A stretch of DNA of 64,000 bases from Pseudoroseomonas aestuarii (GTDB lineage: Bacteria > Pseudomonadota > Alphaproteobacteria > Acetobacterales > Acetobacteraceae). The stretch lies in assembly GCF_042651065.1 (NCBI RefSeq), contig NZ_JBHSCH010000015.1, positions 1 to 64,000 of the forward strand, in the 5' to 3' direction. The first letter of the stretch is position 1. Each line of letters opens with the position of its first letter. Below, in pieces: positions 52,024-61,348 of this stretch. Below the pieces are notes generated by a model that saw only the letters and a list, made by a program, of their open reading frames with translations, was not told the DNA's origin and searched no databases. The position numbers and the translations under genes are program-made.

Positions 52024-54099
52024 ATGCCTTCTGCTCGTTTGGCCTCCGACATCGGAGGAACCTTCACGGATCTCGCGCTGGAGCGCGGCGGGGAGCGCTG
52101 GACCGCGAAGGTGCTCACCACCCCGCACGCGCCGGAGCTGGGCGTGCTGGAAGGCATCCGCGTGGTGCTGGACAAGGCCGGGATCCAGCCCGCCGACGTG
52201 GCGCTGTTCATCCACGGCACGACGCTGGCCACCAATGCCGTCATCGAGCGCAAGGGCGCGCGGACGGCGCTGCTCACCACCGAGGGGTTCCGCGACGTGC
52301 TCGCCCTCGGCAACGAATCCCGCTACGACCAGTACGACCTGAACATCGCCCTGCCGGAGCCGCTGGTGCCGCGCCGCTGGCGCCTGCCCGTGCCGGAGCG
52401 GCTGGACAACGAAGGCAAGGTCCTGCTGCCGCTGGACGAGGCGGCGCTGCGCGAGCGGATCGCCTTCATGAAGGCCGAGGGCATCGAGAGCGTCGCCATC
52501 GGCTTCCTGCACGCCTTCGTCAACCCGGCGCATGAGCGCCGCGCCGCCGAGATCCTGGCCGAGGAATGGCCGGAGGTGCGGGTCTCCCTCTCCTCCGAGG
52601 TCTCGCCCGAGATGCGGGAGTGGGAGCGCTTCTCCACCACCGTCGCCAACGCCTATGTACAGCCGCTGATGGCCAGCTATCTCGGCCGTCTGCAACAGGG
52701 GCTGGCCGAGGGCGGCTTCGCCTGCCCCTTCTTCATGATGCTCTCCGGCGGTGGCCTGACCACGGTGGAAACCGCCGCGCGCTTCCCCATCCGTCTCGTG
52801 GAATCCGGCCCGGCCGGCGGCGCTATCTTCTCGGCTTACGTCGCGCGCCAGCGCGGGCTGGAGAAGGTGCTCTCCTTCGACATGGGCGGCACCACCGCCA
52901 AGGTCTGCCTGATCGACGGCTTCCAGCCCCAGGCCAGCCGCAGCTTCGAGGTGGCGCGCGTCGGCCGCTTCAAGAAGGGCTCGGGCCTGCCGCTGCGCAT
53001 CCCGGTCATCGAGATGGTGGAGATCGGCGCCGGCGGCGGCAGCCTGGCGCAGGTGGACAGCCTCGGCCGCATCCAGGTGGGGCCGGAGAGCGCCGGCGCC
53101 GACCCCGGTCCGGCCTGCTACGGCCGCGGCGGCAGCCACCCGGCGGTGACGGATGCCAACCTGGCGCTCGGCCGCTACGAGCCGGCGCTGTTCGCCGGCG
53201 GGCAGTTCCCACTCCAGGTGCCGCCGGCGCTCGCCGCGCTGGAGGAGCATGTCGGCCAGAAGCTCGGGCTGGCGCCGGAGATGGCGGCGCTCGGCGTGGT
53301 CGAGATGGTCGACGAGAACATGGCCAACGCCGCCCGTGTCCACGCCATCGAGAGCGGCAAGGGCTATGAGGGGCGCGCCATCATCGCCTTCGGCGGCGGC
53401 GGGCCGGTGCATGGCTACCGCGTGGCGGAGAAGATCGGCGTGACGCGGATGCTGGTGCCCTCGGGCGCTGGCGTCGGCAGCGCCATCGGCTTCCTGCGCG
53501 CGCCGGTCGGCTACGAGGTGGTGAAGAGCCTCTACCAGCGCTTCCGCAGCTTCGACGTGGCGGCGGTGAACGGGCTGCTCGCCGCCATGTCGGCCGAGGC
53601 GCGCGGCGTGGTGGCGCAGGGCAGCTTCGGCGCGGCGCTCTCCGAGACGCGCATCGCCTATATGCGCTATGTCGGCCAGGGCCACGAGATCTCGGTGGCG
53701 CTGCCGGCGCGCGACCTGACGGAGGCCGATGTCGCCGCCATCCGCGCCGAATACGATGCCGAGTATTCCCGCTTCTACGACCGCCCCGTGCCGGGCAGCG
53801 ACGTGGAGATCCTCTCCTTCGCCGTGACGGTGGCCACCGTACTGCCCGAGGTGGCGCCCGCCGGCGCGGTGGCCGGGGCGGCGGCACCCGCCCCCATCCG
53901 CACCCAGGCGGTGCGCGACACCACCGATGGCACCGTCTCCGACTGGGCCGTGTATGACCGCGAGCATCTGGTGCCCGGCGCCACGCTGCCCGGCCCCTGC
54001 ATCGTCGCCGAGGCGGAGACCAGCACCCTGGTCGGCCCCGGCTGGACCTGCCGCATGGATGCCCTCGGATACCTGGAACTAACCAAGGAGGCCGCGTGA
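52024..54099 (+). CDS. hyuA: Hydantoinase/oxoprolinase family subunit A
   Basis: HyuA is the ATP-dependent amidohydrolase subunit (N-methylhydantoinase A / 5-oxoprolinase type, 691 residues). The actin-like ATPase elements are SDIGGTFTDLALE at the N-terminus, HGTTLATNAVIERKGA and FDMGGTTAKVCLIDG. It opens cyclic amides such as hydantoins or 5-oxoproline with HyuB. It follows the importer genes and sits one base before hyuB. Confidence 0.94.
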   Translation: MPSARLASDIGGTFTDLALERGGERWTAKVLTTPHAPELGVLEGIRVVLDKAGIQPADVALFIHGTTLATNAVIERKGARTALLTTEGFRDVLALGNESRYDQYDLNIALPEPLVPRRWRLPVPERLDNEGKVLLPLDEAALRERIAFMKAEGIESVAIGFLHAFVNPAHERRAAEILAEEWPEVRVSLSSEVSPEMREWERFSTTVANAYVQPLMASYLGRLQQGLAEGGFACPFFMMLSGGGLTTVETAARFPIRLVESGPAGGAIFSAYVARQRGLEKVLSFDMGGTTAKVCLIDGFQPQASRSFEVARVGRFKKGSGLPLRIPVIEMVEIGAGGGSLAQVDSLGRIQVGPESAGADPGPACYGRGGSHPAVTDANLALGRYEPALFAGGQFPLQVPPALAALEEHVGQKLGLAPEMAALGVVEMVDENMANAARVHAIESGKGYEGRAIIAFGGGGPVHGYRVAEKIGVTRMLVPSGAGVGSAIGFLRAPVGYEVVKSLYQRFRSFDVAAVNGLLAAMSAEARGVVAQGSFGAALSETRIAYMRYVGQGHEISVALPARDLTEADVAAIRAEYDAEYSRFYDRPVPGSDVEILSFAVTVATVLPEVAPAGAVAGAAAPAPIRTQAVRDTTDGTVSDWAVYDREHLVPGATLPGPCIVAEAETSTLVGPGWTCRMDALGYLELTKEAA

Positions 54100-54100
54100 C

Positions 54101-55744
54101 ATGGACGCGCAACCGATGAACGCCCTCGAGAAGATCCAGCGCCAGATCCAGTGGAACCGCCTGATCGCGGTGGTGGAGGAGCAGGCGCAGACCATGATCC
54201 GCACCGCCTTCAGCACCACGGTGCGCGAGGCGGGCGACCTCTCCGCCGGTATCTTCGACCTCAAGGGCCGGATGCTGGCCCAGGCCGTGACCGGCACGCC
54301 GGGCCACGTGAACTCGATGATGGAATCGGTCGGCCACTTCCTGGCCAAGTTCCCGGCCGAGACGATGAAGCCCGGCGACCACTACATCACCAACGACCCC
54401 TGGCTCGGCACCGGCCACCTGCACGACCTCACCGTCGTCTCGCCCGCCTTCCGCAACGGCAAGATCGTCGGCCTCTTCGCCAACACCGCGCATGTCATCG
54501 ATGTGGGCGGCCTCGGCATGGGGCCGGAGGGGCGCAGCGTCTTCGAGGAGGGGATGTACATCCCCATCGTCAAATGCTTCGACCAGGGCCGCGCCAACGA
54601 GACCTTCTTCGACTTCATCCGCGCGGGCTCCCGCACGCCGGTCGAGCTGGAGGGCGACGTCTATTCCCTCTGCGCCTGCAACGATGCCGGCATCAAGCGC
54701 CTGGTCGAGATGCTCGACGAGTTCGGCATGGACAGCATCGACCCGCTGGCCGAGTACATTTTTGACAGTTCGCTGGCCGCCACCATCGCGGAGATCGCCA
54801 AGCTGCCGCGCGGCACCTACGCCGCCAGCATCCGCAGCGACGGCTACGAGGCGCCCGTCACGTTGAAGGCGTCGATGACGCTGCACGAGGACCACATCAC
54901 GGTGGACTTCGCCGGCACCTCGGGCCTCTCGGGGCGCGGCATCAACGTGCCGGCGCCCTATTGCCGGGCCTATTCCTGCTTCGGCATCAAATGCGTCGTG
55001 GCGCCCGAGATCCCGAACAACTGGGCCAGCCTCGCCCCCTTCCGCATGGAGATCCCCGAGGGCTGCATCCTCAACGCGCCGCGGCCCTTCCCGGTCAGTG
55101 TGCGGCATGTGGTGGGGCAGCTCCTGCCGGACCTGATGATGGGCTGCCTGCACCAGGCGGTGCCGGACCGCGTGACGGCCGAGGGCTCCTCCTGCCTGTG
55201 GAACCCGCCGCTGCGCGGCGGCGCCCAGGTCTCGGGCGGCGAGGCCGAGCTGCCGGATTTCGAGGTCATCACCTTCAACTCCGGCGGCACGGGCGCCCGC
55301 CCGGCGCGGGACGGGCTGGACGGCACCGCCTTCCCCTCCGGCGTGCGCACCATGCCGGTGGAAGCGACCGAGAACGTGGCGCCCGTGGTGTTCTGGAAGA
55401 AGGAGCTGCGGCCGGATTCCGCCGGGCCGGGCCGCACCCGCGGCGGCTTCGGCCAGATCATGGAGATCGGCACCAAGGGCGAGGCGGAGTTCGCGGTGAA
55501 CGCCATTTTCGACCGCGTGGCCAATGCCCCGCGCGGCCGCGATGGCGGCGGCGACGGCGCGGCGGGCTGGGTCGGGCTGGATGACGGCACGCTGCTGCGC
55601 ACCAAGGGCTTCCAGGTCATCCCCAAGGGGCGGCGGTTGCTGCTGAAGCTGCCCGGCGGCGGCGGCATGGGCGACCCCGCCACGCGCGACCCGGCGCTGG
55701 TGGCGCGGGACATCGCCGACGGGCTGGTGACGGCCGAGGATTGA
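54101..55744 (+). CDS. hyuB: Hydantoinase/oxoprolinase family subunit B
   Basis: The partner subunit of 547 residues has the usual TMIRTAFSTTVREAGDLSAGIFD start, GDHYITNDPWLGTGHLHDLTV and RGGFGQIMEIGTKGEAEFAVNAIFDR. The pair, together with the ABC importer, suggests a catabolic unit for a cyclic amide or pyroglutamyl-like compound. The exact substrate cannot be read from the sequence. Confidence 0.94.
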   Translation: MDAQPMNALEKIQRQIQWNRLIAVVEEQAQTMIRTAFSTTVREAGDLSAGIFDLKGRMLAQAVTGTPGHVNSMMESVGHFLAKFPAETMKPGDHYITNDPWLGTGHLHDLTVVSPAFRNGKIVGLFANTAHVIDVGGLGMGPEGRSVFEEGMYIPIVKCFDQGRANETFFDFIRAGSRTPVELEGDVYSLCACNDAGIKRLVEMLDEFGMDSIDPLAEYIFDSSLAATIAEIAKLPRGTYAASIRSDGYEAPVTLKASMTLHEDHITVDFAGTSGLSGRGINVPAPYCRAYSCFGIKCVVAPEIPNNWASLAPFRMEIPEGCILNAPRPFPVSVRHVVGQLLPDLMMGCLHQAVPDRVTAEGSSCLWNPPLRGGAQVSGGEAELPDFEVITFNSGGTGARPARDGLDGTAFPSGVRTMPVEATENVAPVVFWKKELRPDSAGPGRTRGGFGQIMEIGTKGEAEFAVNAIFDRVANAPRGRDGGGDGAAGWVGLDDGTLLRTKGFQVIPKGRRLLLKLPGGGGMGDPATRDPALVARDIADGLVTAED

Positions 55745-55748
55745 TGCT

Positions 55749-55769
55749 CCAGGGGGCGGCGCCCCCTGG
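55749..55769. terminator. Bidirectional terminator between hyuB and the SDR gene
   Basis: A perfect 9-bp stem, CCAGGGGGC / GCCCCCTGG with loop GGC, fills the 37-base convergent gap. The stem is strong; no T-run is present. Confidence 0.55.
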
Positions 55770-55781
55770 AACTCGCGGCCC

Positions 55782-56795
55782 TCAGCGGCGGCGCGGCATC
55801 ATCGAGGCCATCACGGCCAGCGCCGCCACGCCGAGGCCGACGCAGAGCACCGGGTTGCGCGCCAGCGCCATCTGCACGCTGCGCGTCAGCGTCTCGCCGC
55901 CGAACGGCCCGTGCACGGGCGAGGCGCGGAAGGAGGGGCGGTGCAGCGTCTCGTCCCGCTGCGCGGCGATGCGGTCGGAATGCGTCACCTGGGTGGCGGT
56001 GGTGCCGAAATGGCCGAGCAGCCAGTCCAGCGCCCCCGGCATCACGGCATTGGCCACGCCGAAGGCGGCGGTCTGCCCGCCCACCCGCACCGAGCGGCGG
56101 TTCTGCGTCACCGCCAGGTGGATCGCCTCCGCGCTCAGCTCCGGCGCGTAGACCGGCGGCGGCGGGCGCGGCACGCCCCCTTCCGGCAGGTGCGAGGCGG
56201 CATGGCTGAAGAAGGGCGTGTTGGTCGAGGGCGGGTGCACGATGCCCATCTGCACCGCGCTGCGCGCCTCGATCAGCTCCGCCCGCAGCGCCTCGGTGAA
56301 GCCGGCCACGGCGTGCTTGGCGGCGGAATAGGCGGACTGCATCGGCACCGCCCGCAGCGCCACGGCCGAGCCGACATTGACGATGTTGCCGTGGTTGCGC
56401 GGCAGCATCCGCCGCAGCGCCACGCGCGTGCCGTTCACCACGCCGAGATAGGTGACGCGCGTCACCCGCTCGTAGTCCGCCTCGGGCAGGTCCATGAAGC
56501 GGCCATAGGCGCTGACCCCGGCGCAGTTCACCCAGGCGTCGATCGGGCCCAGCTCCGCCTCGATGGCGGCCGCGGCCTGCTCCAGCGCCGCCGGGTCGGA
56601 CACGTCGGCCTCGGCGATGGCGGTGCGGGCGCCGCCCTGGCGCACCTCCTCCTGGGCGGATTCCAGCCCGTTGCGGCCGCGGGCGATCAGCCCGACGTCC
56701 CAGCCCTGCCGCGCAAACAGCGCCGCCGTGCAACGGCCGATGCCAGAGGAGCCGCCGGTGATGACCAGCACGGGGCGGTGTCGGGTTTCAGACAT
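55782..56795 (-). CDS. Short-chain dehydrogenase with C-terminal membrane anchor
   Basis: This is a classical SDR of 337 residues with the cofactor motif ITGGSSGIG, NCAGVS, and the catalytic Ser plus SAYSAAKHA. After the SDR core (about 250 residues) come a linker and a C-terminal hydrophobic helix, NPVLCVGLGVAALAVMASMM, followed by basic residues, suggesting tail anchoring in the membrane. The substrate is unknown. The start MSETRHRP at 56795 matches the family; the upstream extension is not needed. Confidence 0.9.
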   Translation of the reverse strand: MSETRHRPVLVITGGSSGIGRCTAALFARQGWDVGLIARGRNGLESAQEEVRQGGARTAIAEADVSDPAALEQAAAAIEAELGPIDAWVNCAGVSAYGRFMDLPEADYERVTRVTYLGVVNGTRVALRRMLPRNHGNIVNVGSAVALRAVPMQSAYSAAKHAVAGFTEALRAELIEARSAVQMGIVHPPSTNTPFFSHAASHLPEGGVPRPPPPVYAPELSAEAIHLAVTQNRRSVRVGGQTAAFGVANAVMPGALDWLLGHFGTTATQVTHSDRIAAQRDETLHRPSFRASPVHGPFGGETLTRSVQMALARNPVLCVGLGVAALAVMASMMPRRR

Positions 56796-57061
56796 GCAGG
56801 AAGCCTCCGGATGATGCGAGCGGGTGCCGGCCGGTCGCCGGCCATGCCCCACCTACCGGCGGAGCCACGGGGGGTTCCCGCGCACCGGGATTTCCACCGC
56901 CCGCCCTCTCTAAGCCGCGCCGCCCCTTCCTGGTTGCTCCCTTCCGGTTGCCGGCGCCCCGGCTCCGCGCCCCAACTCCGCGCGCCAGCTCCGCGCATTG
57001 GCGCCGCCGCGTTCTTCGGCGAGGATCGGCCGTGCCACACCTGACCGGGAATCCTCCTGCC

Positions 57062-58039
57062 ATGACCCTGCTCGACTCGCTCCGTGGCCGGCTCGCCCTG
57101 CCGGTGATCGGCTCGCCGCTGTTCATCATCTCCGTGCCGGATCTGGTGGTCGCCCAGTGCTGCGCCGGGGTGGTGGGCAGCATGCCCTCGCTGAACGCAA
57201 GGCCGCTCTCGCAGCTCGACGAATGGCTGGCCGAGATCCGCGAGCGGCTGGACGCGCACGACGCCGCCCACCCCGGGGCGCCGGCCGCGCCCTTTGCCAT
57301 CAACCTCATCGTCCACCGCTCGAACGACCGGCTGGAGCAGGACCTGGCGCTGTGCGCGCGGCACCGCGTGCCGCTGATCATCACCTCGCTCGGCGCCCGG
57401 CGCGAGGTGAACGAGGCCGTCCACGCCTATGGCGGGCATGTGATGCACGACGTCATCAACCAGCGCTTCGCCCACAGCGCCATCGACAAGGGCGCGGACG
57501 GGCTGATCCTGGTGGCGGCCGGCGCCGGCGGCCATGCCGGCAGCCTCTCCCCCTTCGCGCTGGTGCAGGAGACGCGCGCCTGGTTCGACGGCCCCATCGC
57601 CCTCTCGGGCGCCATCGCCAGCGGGCGGTCGATCCTGGCGGCGCAGGCCATGGGGGCGGATTTCGCCTATATCGGCAGCGCCTTCATCGCCACCGAGGAG
57701 GCGCGGGCGGCCGAGGCCTACAAGCGCATGATCGTCGAGGGCAGCGCCGGCGACATCGTCTACAGCAACCTCTTCACCGGCGTGCACGGCAACTACCTGC
57801 GCGGCTCGATCGCCAATGCCGGGCTGGACCCGGACGATCTCCCCGTCTCCGACCCCTCGCGCATGGATTTCTCCTCCGACCGCAAGAAGGCCTGGAAGGA
57901 CATCTGGGGCTCGGGGCAGGGGATCGGCGCCGTCACCGCCGTGGAGCCGGCCGCGGCGCTGGTCGGCCGGCTGCGGCGGGAATACGAGGCGGCGCGGGCG
58001 GCGCTGGGCGCCGGCTCCGCGCTGCTGCGGCCGGGCTGA
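57062..58039 (+). CDS. Nitronate monooxygenase-like flavoprotein
   Basis: The 325-residue TIM-barrel FMN protein of the 2-nitropropane dioxygenase family has IGSPLFIISVPDLVVAQCCAGVVGSMPSLNARP at the N-terminus, LILVAAGAGGHAGSLSPFAL for FMN binding, and GADFAYIGSAFIATEEA. It may detoxify nitronates, but many relatives have other or unknown substrates. It is divergent from the SDR gene; the two may be unrelated. Confidence 0.9.
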   Translation: MTLLDSLRGRLALPVIGSPLFIISVPDLVVAQCCAGVVGSMPSLNARPLSQLDEWLAEIRERLDAHDAAHPGAPAAPFAINLIVHRSNDRLEQDLALCARHRVPLIITSLGARREVNEAVHAYGGHVMHDVINQRFAHSAIDKGADGLILVAAGAGGHAGSLSPFALVQETRAWFDGPIALSGAIASGRSILAAQAMGADFAYIGSAFIATEEARAAEAYKRMIVEGSAGDIVYSNLFTGVHGNYLRGSIANAGLDPDDLPVSDPSRMDFSSDRKKAWKDIWGSGQGIGAVTAVEPAAALVGRLRREYEAARAALGAGSALLRPG

Positions 58040-58062
58040 GGGCGCCGCTCAGCCGGTGGCGC

Positions 58063-58674
58063 TCAGCCGGGCGCCGAATCCCGTGCCAGGGCGACGGAGA
58101 GCCGGAGGCCGCGCAGCAGGAGCGCGTCCTCCGCCGGCGCCTCGGCCGGCAGCAGCAGGACGGGGGAGGATTCCCCCATCTGCGCCAGCATCTCCGGCAG
58201 CGCCACGGCGGCGGCCAGGCCGCGCAGCGCGCGGGCCGCAGCCGCCTCCGGCACGGGATGGCCGCCGAAGGCCAGCGCCGTGTCGCCCGCCGGCTCCGGC
58301 AGCGCCTCCGCTCCGACGGCGAGGCTGAAGCCGCGCGCGGCGAGGCCGTCCCCGCGCTTCTCCACCACCCAGCCCCGGAGCGGGGCGGCGCCCGCCACCT
58401 CCGTCCCCGCCATCTCCGCCCCAGCCATCTCCGCCCCAGCCATCTCCTCCGGCGCCTCGATCCAGAACAGCGGCGGCAGCGCGTCCAACACGGCGGGTGA
58501 ATGCGCCACCCCGGTGCCGGCCAGCCCGTCCGCCAGGGCGACGATCTCGGCATCGGCCGCCAGGGCCGGGGCGCCCTCGGCGCGCAGGCGCCGCGCGGCG
58601 CGGCGCGCCTCCACCGGCGCCTCCCCGCCGAGCAGGGCGGCGAGCAGGCTGCCCGCCGGGAAGCCGGGCCTCAC
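58063..58674 (-). CDS. Ala-rich protein of unknown function
   Basis: The 203 residues (GTG start at 58674) show no recognised domain. The middle contains four tandem pentapeptides (EMAGA, EMAGA, EMAGT, EVAGA), encoded by 15-bp repeats near 58385-58446. There is no signal peptide or membrane helix. It lies directly after rnhA with a one-base gap and appears to end the ispH-thrB-rnhA operon. The GTG start, coupling and codon pattern support a real gene; the function is not known. Confidence 0.65.
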   Translation of the reverse strand: MRPGFPAGSLLAALLGGEAPVEARRAARRLRAEGAPALAADAEIVALADGLAGTGVAHSPAVLDALPPLFWIEAPEEMAGAEMAGAEMAGTEVAGAAPLRGWVVEKRGDGLAARGFSLAVGAEALPEPAGDTALAFGGHPVPEAAAARALRGLAAAVALPEMLAQMGESSPVLLLPAEAPAEDALLLRGLRLSVALARDSAPG

Positions 58675-58675
58675 C

Positions 58676-59155
58676 TCAGCCCCCGCCCGACTGGCGGGCG
58701 GCGGTGGCGAGCTGGTCGGCCCGCTCGTTCATCGGGTCGCCGGCATGGCCGCGCACCCAGAGCCATTCCACCTTGTGCGGCTTCGCGGCGGCCAGCAGGC
58801 GCTGCCACAGCTCGTAATTCGCCACCGGATCCTTCGCCGCGTTGCGCCAGTTGTTGCGCACCCAGCCATGGATCCAGCGGCTGATGCCGTTGCGCACATA
58901 CTCGCTGTCGGTGTGCAGCTTCACGGTGCAGGGGCGCTTCAGCGCCTCCAGCGCCATGCAGGCGGCGGTCAGCTCCATGCGGTTGTTGGTGGTGGCGGCG
59001 TCGTAGCCGGAAAGCTCCTTCTCCACGCTCCCGAAGCGCAGGATGGCCGCCCAGCCGCCCGGGCCGGGGTTCGGCTTGCAGCCGCCATCGGTCCAGATCT
59101 CCACCACGCGCTCCGCCGCCTCGGCCGGGGTGTCCTGGAAGGGGTCAGAGGCCAT
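58676..59155 (-). CDS. rnhA: Ribonuclease HI
   Basis: RNase HI degrades RNA in RNA-DNA hybrids. The 159 residues contain the catalytic acidic residues in EIWTDGGCKPNPGPGG, NNRMELTA and LHTDSEYV, and the last in RGHAGDPMNERAD. The start ATG at 59155 lies within the end of thrB, an 11-base overlap. Confidence 0.97.
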   Translation of the reverse strand: MASDPFQDTPAEAAERVVEIWTDGGCKPNPGPGGWAAILRFGSVEKELSGYDAATTNNRMELTAACMALEALKRPCTVKLHTDSEYVRNGISRWIHGWVRNNWRNAAKDPVANYELWQRLLAAAKPHKVEWLWVRGHAGDPMNERADQLATAARQSGGG

Positions 59156-60122
59156 AGGCGCCAACATCGCGCGCGGCGGCGTGGAAGCGCAGGCGGCGGA
59201 GATATTCCAGCGGGTCCTTGCGCGTCACCAGCGCGCCGGGGGGGGTGTGCGTCCAGTCGTACAGGCGCGTCAGCAGGAAGCGGATGGCGGCGCCGCGGCA
59301 GAGCACGGGCAGCGCCTCCAGCTCGGCGGCGCTCAGCGGCCGCATCGCCTGGTAGGCGCCGAGCAGGGCGCGGGCCTTGGTGACGTTGAAGGCGAGGTCC
59401 GGCTCAAAGCACCAGGCGTTCAGGCATACCGCCAGGTCGTAGGCCAGGTAGTCGGTGCAGGCGAAGTAGAAGTCGATGAGGCCGGAGACGCGGGGGGTGC
59501 CGCGCTCCTCCTCCAGGAAGAACACGTTGTCGGGGAACAGGTCGGCATGGATGTGCCCGCGCGGCAGGCCGCGCGGCCAGTCGCGCAGGATGCCCTCCAG
59601 ATGCCCCTCCAGCTCGGCCACGAGGCCGGGCTGCACCGCGTCGCCGCCGGCGCGGCAGCGCTCCAGCAGCGGCGCCCAGGCGCGCGGGCCGAGGCCGTTC
59701 GGCCGCTCGGCGCGGAAGCCCTCGCCGGTGCCGCGCAGCGCCGCCAGCGCGGCGGCCAGCGGCGCGCAATGCTCCTGCCGCACCCGGCGCGGCCAGACGC
59801 CGGGCAGGAAGGTGCAGATGGCCGCCGGCCGCCCGGCCAGCTCGCGCAGCGCGATGCCGTCCCGCCCCGCCACGGGCAGCGGGCAGGAGACGCCCTGCGC
59901 CGCCAGGTGGCGCATCAGCCCGAGGAACCAGGGCAGCTCGGCCGGGTCCACGCGCTTCTCGTAGAGGGTGAGCACGAAGTCGCCGCCCTCGCTGGTCTTC
60001 AGCGCGAAGTTGCTGTTCTCCACCCCCTCGGCGATGCCGCGGAAGGCGAGCAGCTCGCCCAAATCGTAATCGGCGAGGAACGCGCGCAGCGCCTCGTCGG
60101 AGACCTCGGTATAGACCGCCAT
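59145..60122 (-). CDS. thrB: Homoserine kinase (ThrB, APH-like type)
   Basis: The kinase makes O-phosphohomoserine for threonine synthesis. It is the aminoglycoside-phosphotransferase-like form common in alphaproteobacteria, 325 residues, with GVENSNFALKTSEGG at the N-terminus, the catalytic GHIHADLFPDNVFFL and metal-binding LIDFYFACTDYLAYDLAVCLNAW. The start at 60122 (MAVYTEVSDEAL) matches the family. It is downstream of ispH. Confidence 0.95.
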   Translation of the reverse strand: MAVYTEVSDEALRAFLADYDLGELLAFRGIAEGVENSNFALKTSEGGDFVLTLYEKRVDPAELPWFLGLMRHLAAQGVSCPLPVAGRDGIALRELAGRPAAICTFLPGVWPRRVRQEHCAPLAAALAALRGTGEGFRAERPNGLGPRAWAPLLERCRAGGDAVQPGLVAELEGHLEGILRDWPRGLPRGHIHADLFPDNVFFLEEERGTPRVSGLIDFYFACTDYLAYDLAVCLNAWCFEPDLAFNVTKARALLGAYQAMRPLSAAELEALPVLCRGAAIRFLLTRLYDWTHTPPGALVTRKDPLEYLRRLRFHAAARDVGAYGL

Positions 60123-60292
60123 CGGCGCCCCGCTCTGATGAAACCCCCGCCGGCACCCCCGCCGCGCGCCACGGGCACGGCCCGCACAGGGCGCAATGCC
60201 GCGCCCCGGCCTCCGCGGCAATCCCCCGCCGCGTGTTCCACCGTGTGTTCTGGCGCGTGTCCTGCTGCCGGGGGCCGTGATCGGGCGGCGCG

Positions 60293-61237
60293 CTACTTCG
60301 CCAGCGCCGCCGGCAGCTTGAACACCACGCTCTCCTCCGCCACCACCACCTCCTCGACGGTGAGGGTGAAGCGCTCGCGCAGCCGCTCCAGCACCTCCTG
60401 CACCAGCACGTCCGGCGCGCTGGCGCCGGCGGTGATGCCGAGGGTGCCGACGCCATCAGCCAGGGCCGGGTCCAACTCCCGCCCGCGCTGCACCATGATG
60501 GCGCGCGGGCAGCCGGCGCGCTCCGCCACCTCGCGCAGCCGCACGCTGTTGGAGGAGTTGGGGGCACCCACCACCACCACCATCCCGGACCGCGCCGCGA
60601 TCGCCTTGACCGCCGCCTGGCGGTTGGTGGTGGCGTAGCAGATATCCTCCTTGGCCGGCCCCACGAGGTGCGGGAAGCGCCCCGCCAGCGTGGCCACGAT
60701 CTCCGCCGTGTCGTCCACCGAGAGGGTGGTCTGGGTGGTGAAGGCGAGCGGCCCTTCGGGCGGCCGCACCGTCTCGGCCTCGGCCACCGTCTCCACCAGC
60801 GTGACGGTGCCGGGCTCCAGCTGGCCCATGGTGCCGATCACCTCCGGGTGGCCCGCATGCCCGATCAGCAGGATGTGCCGGCCGGCGGCGGCGTGGCGCT
60901 CCGCCTCGCGGTGCACCTTGGAGACGAGCGGGCAGGTGGCGTCGAGATAGACCATGTTGCGCCGCCGCGCCTCGGCGGGCACGGATTTCGGCACGCCATG
61001 GGCGCTGAACACCACCGGCGCGTCGGCCGGCACCTCGTCCAGTTCCTCGACGAAGATGGCGCCCTGCGCCTCCAGGCTCTGCACGACGAACTTGTTGTGC
61101 ACGATCTCGTGCCGGACATAGACCGGCGCGCCGAAGCGGCGCAGGGATTCCTCGACGATCTTGATCGCGCGGTCCACACCGGCGCAGAAGCCGCGCGGGC
61201 CGGCGAGCAGGACATGCAGGGCGGGCTTGACGGTCAT
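60293..61237 (-). CDS. ispH: 4-hydroxy-3-methylbut-2-enyl diphosphate reductase
   Basis: IspH catalyses the last step of the MEP isoprenoid pathway, forming IPP and DMAPP. The 314 residues have the three cluster cysteines in GPRGFCAGVDRAI, DATCPLVSKVH and AGCPRA, plus PNSSNSVRLREVA and TAGASAPD. The start ATG at 61237 is used; a GTG at 61270 would add 11 residues. It is an Fe-S enzyme and so a client of the suf system in this window. Confidence 0.97.
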   Translation of the reverse strand: MTVKPALHVLLAGPRGFCAGVDRAIKIVEESLRRFGAPVYVRHEIVHNKFVVQSLEAQGAIFVEELDEVPADAPVVFSAHGVPKSVPAEARRRNMVYLDATCPLVSKVHREAERHAAAGRHILLIGHAGHPEVIGTMGQLEPGTVTLVETVAEAETVRPPEGPLAFTTQTTLSVDDTAEIVATLAGRFPHLVGPAKEDICYATTNRQAAVKAIAARSGMVVVVGAPNSSNSVRLREVAERAGCPRAIMVQRGRELDPALADGVGTLGITAGASAPDVLVQEVLERLRERFTLTVEEVVVAEESVVFKLPAALAK

Positions 61238-61348
61238 GCTGGCCTGTCCGATGGGGGCGTTGGCGTTCACGGGCGGTCGCTTCACAGGGTGGTGCCGGGC
61301 CAGGGGGCCGTGGCATCCGGACGCGGCACTAAGAGGAAGAGTGGCAGC

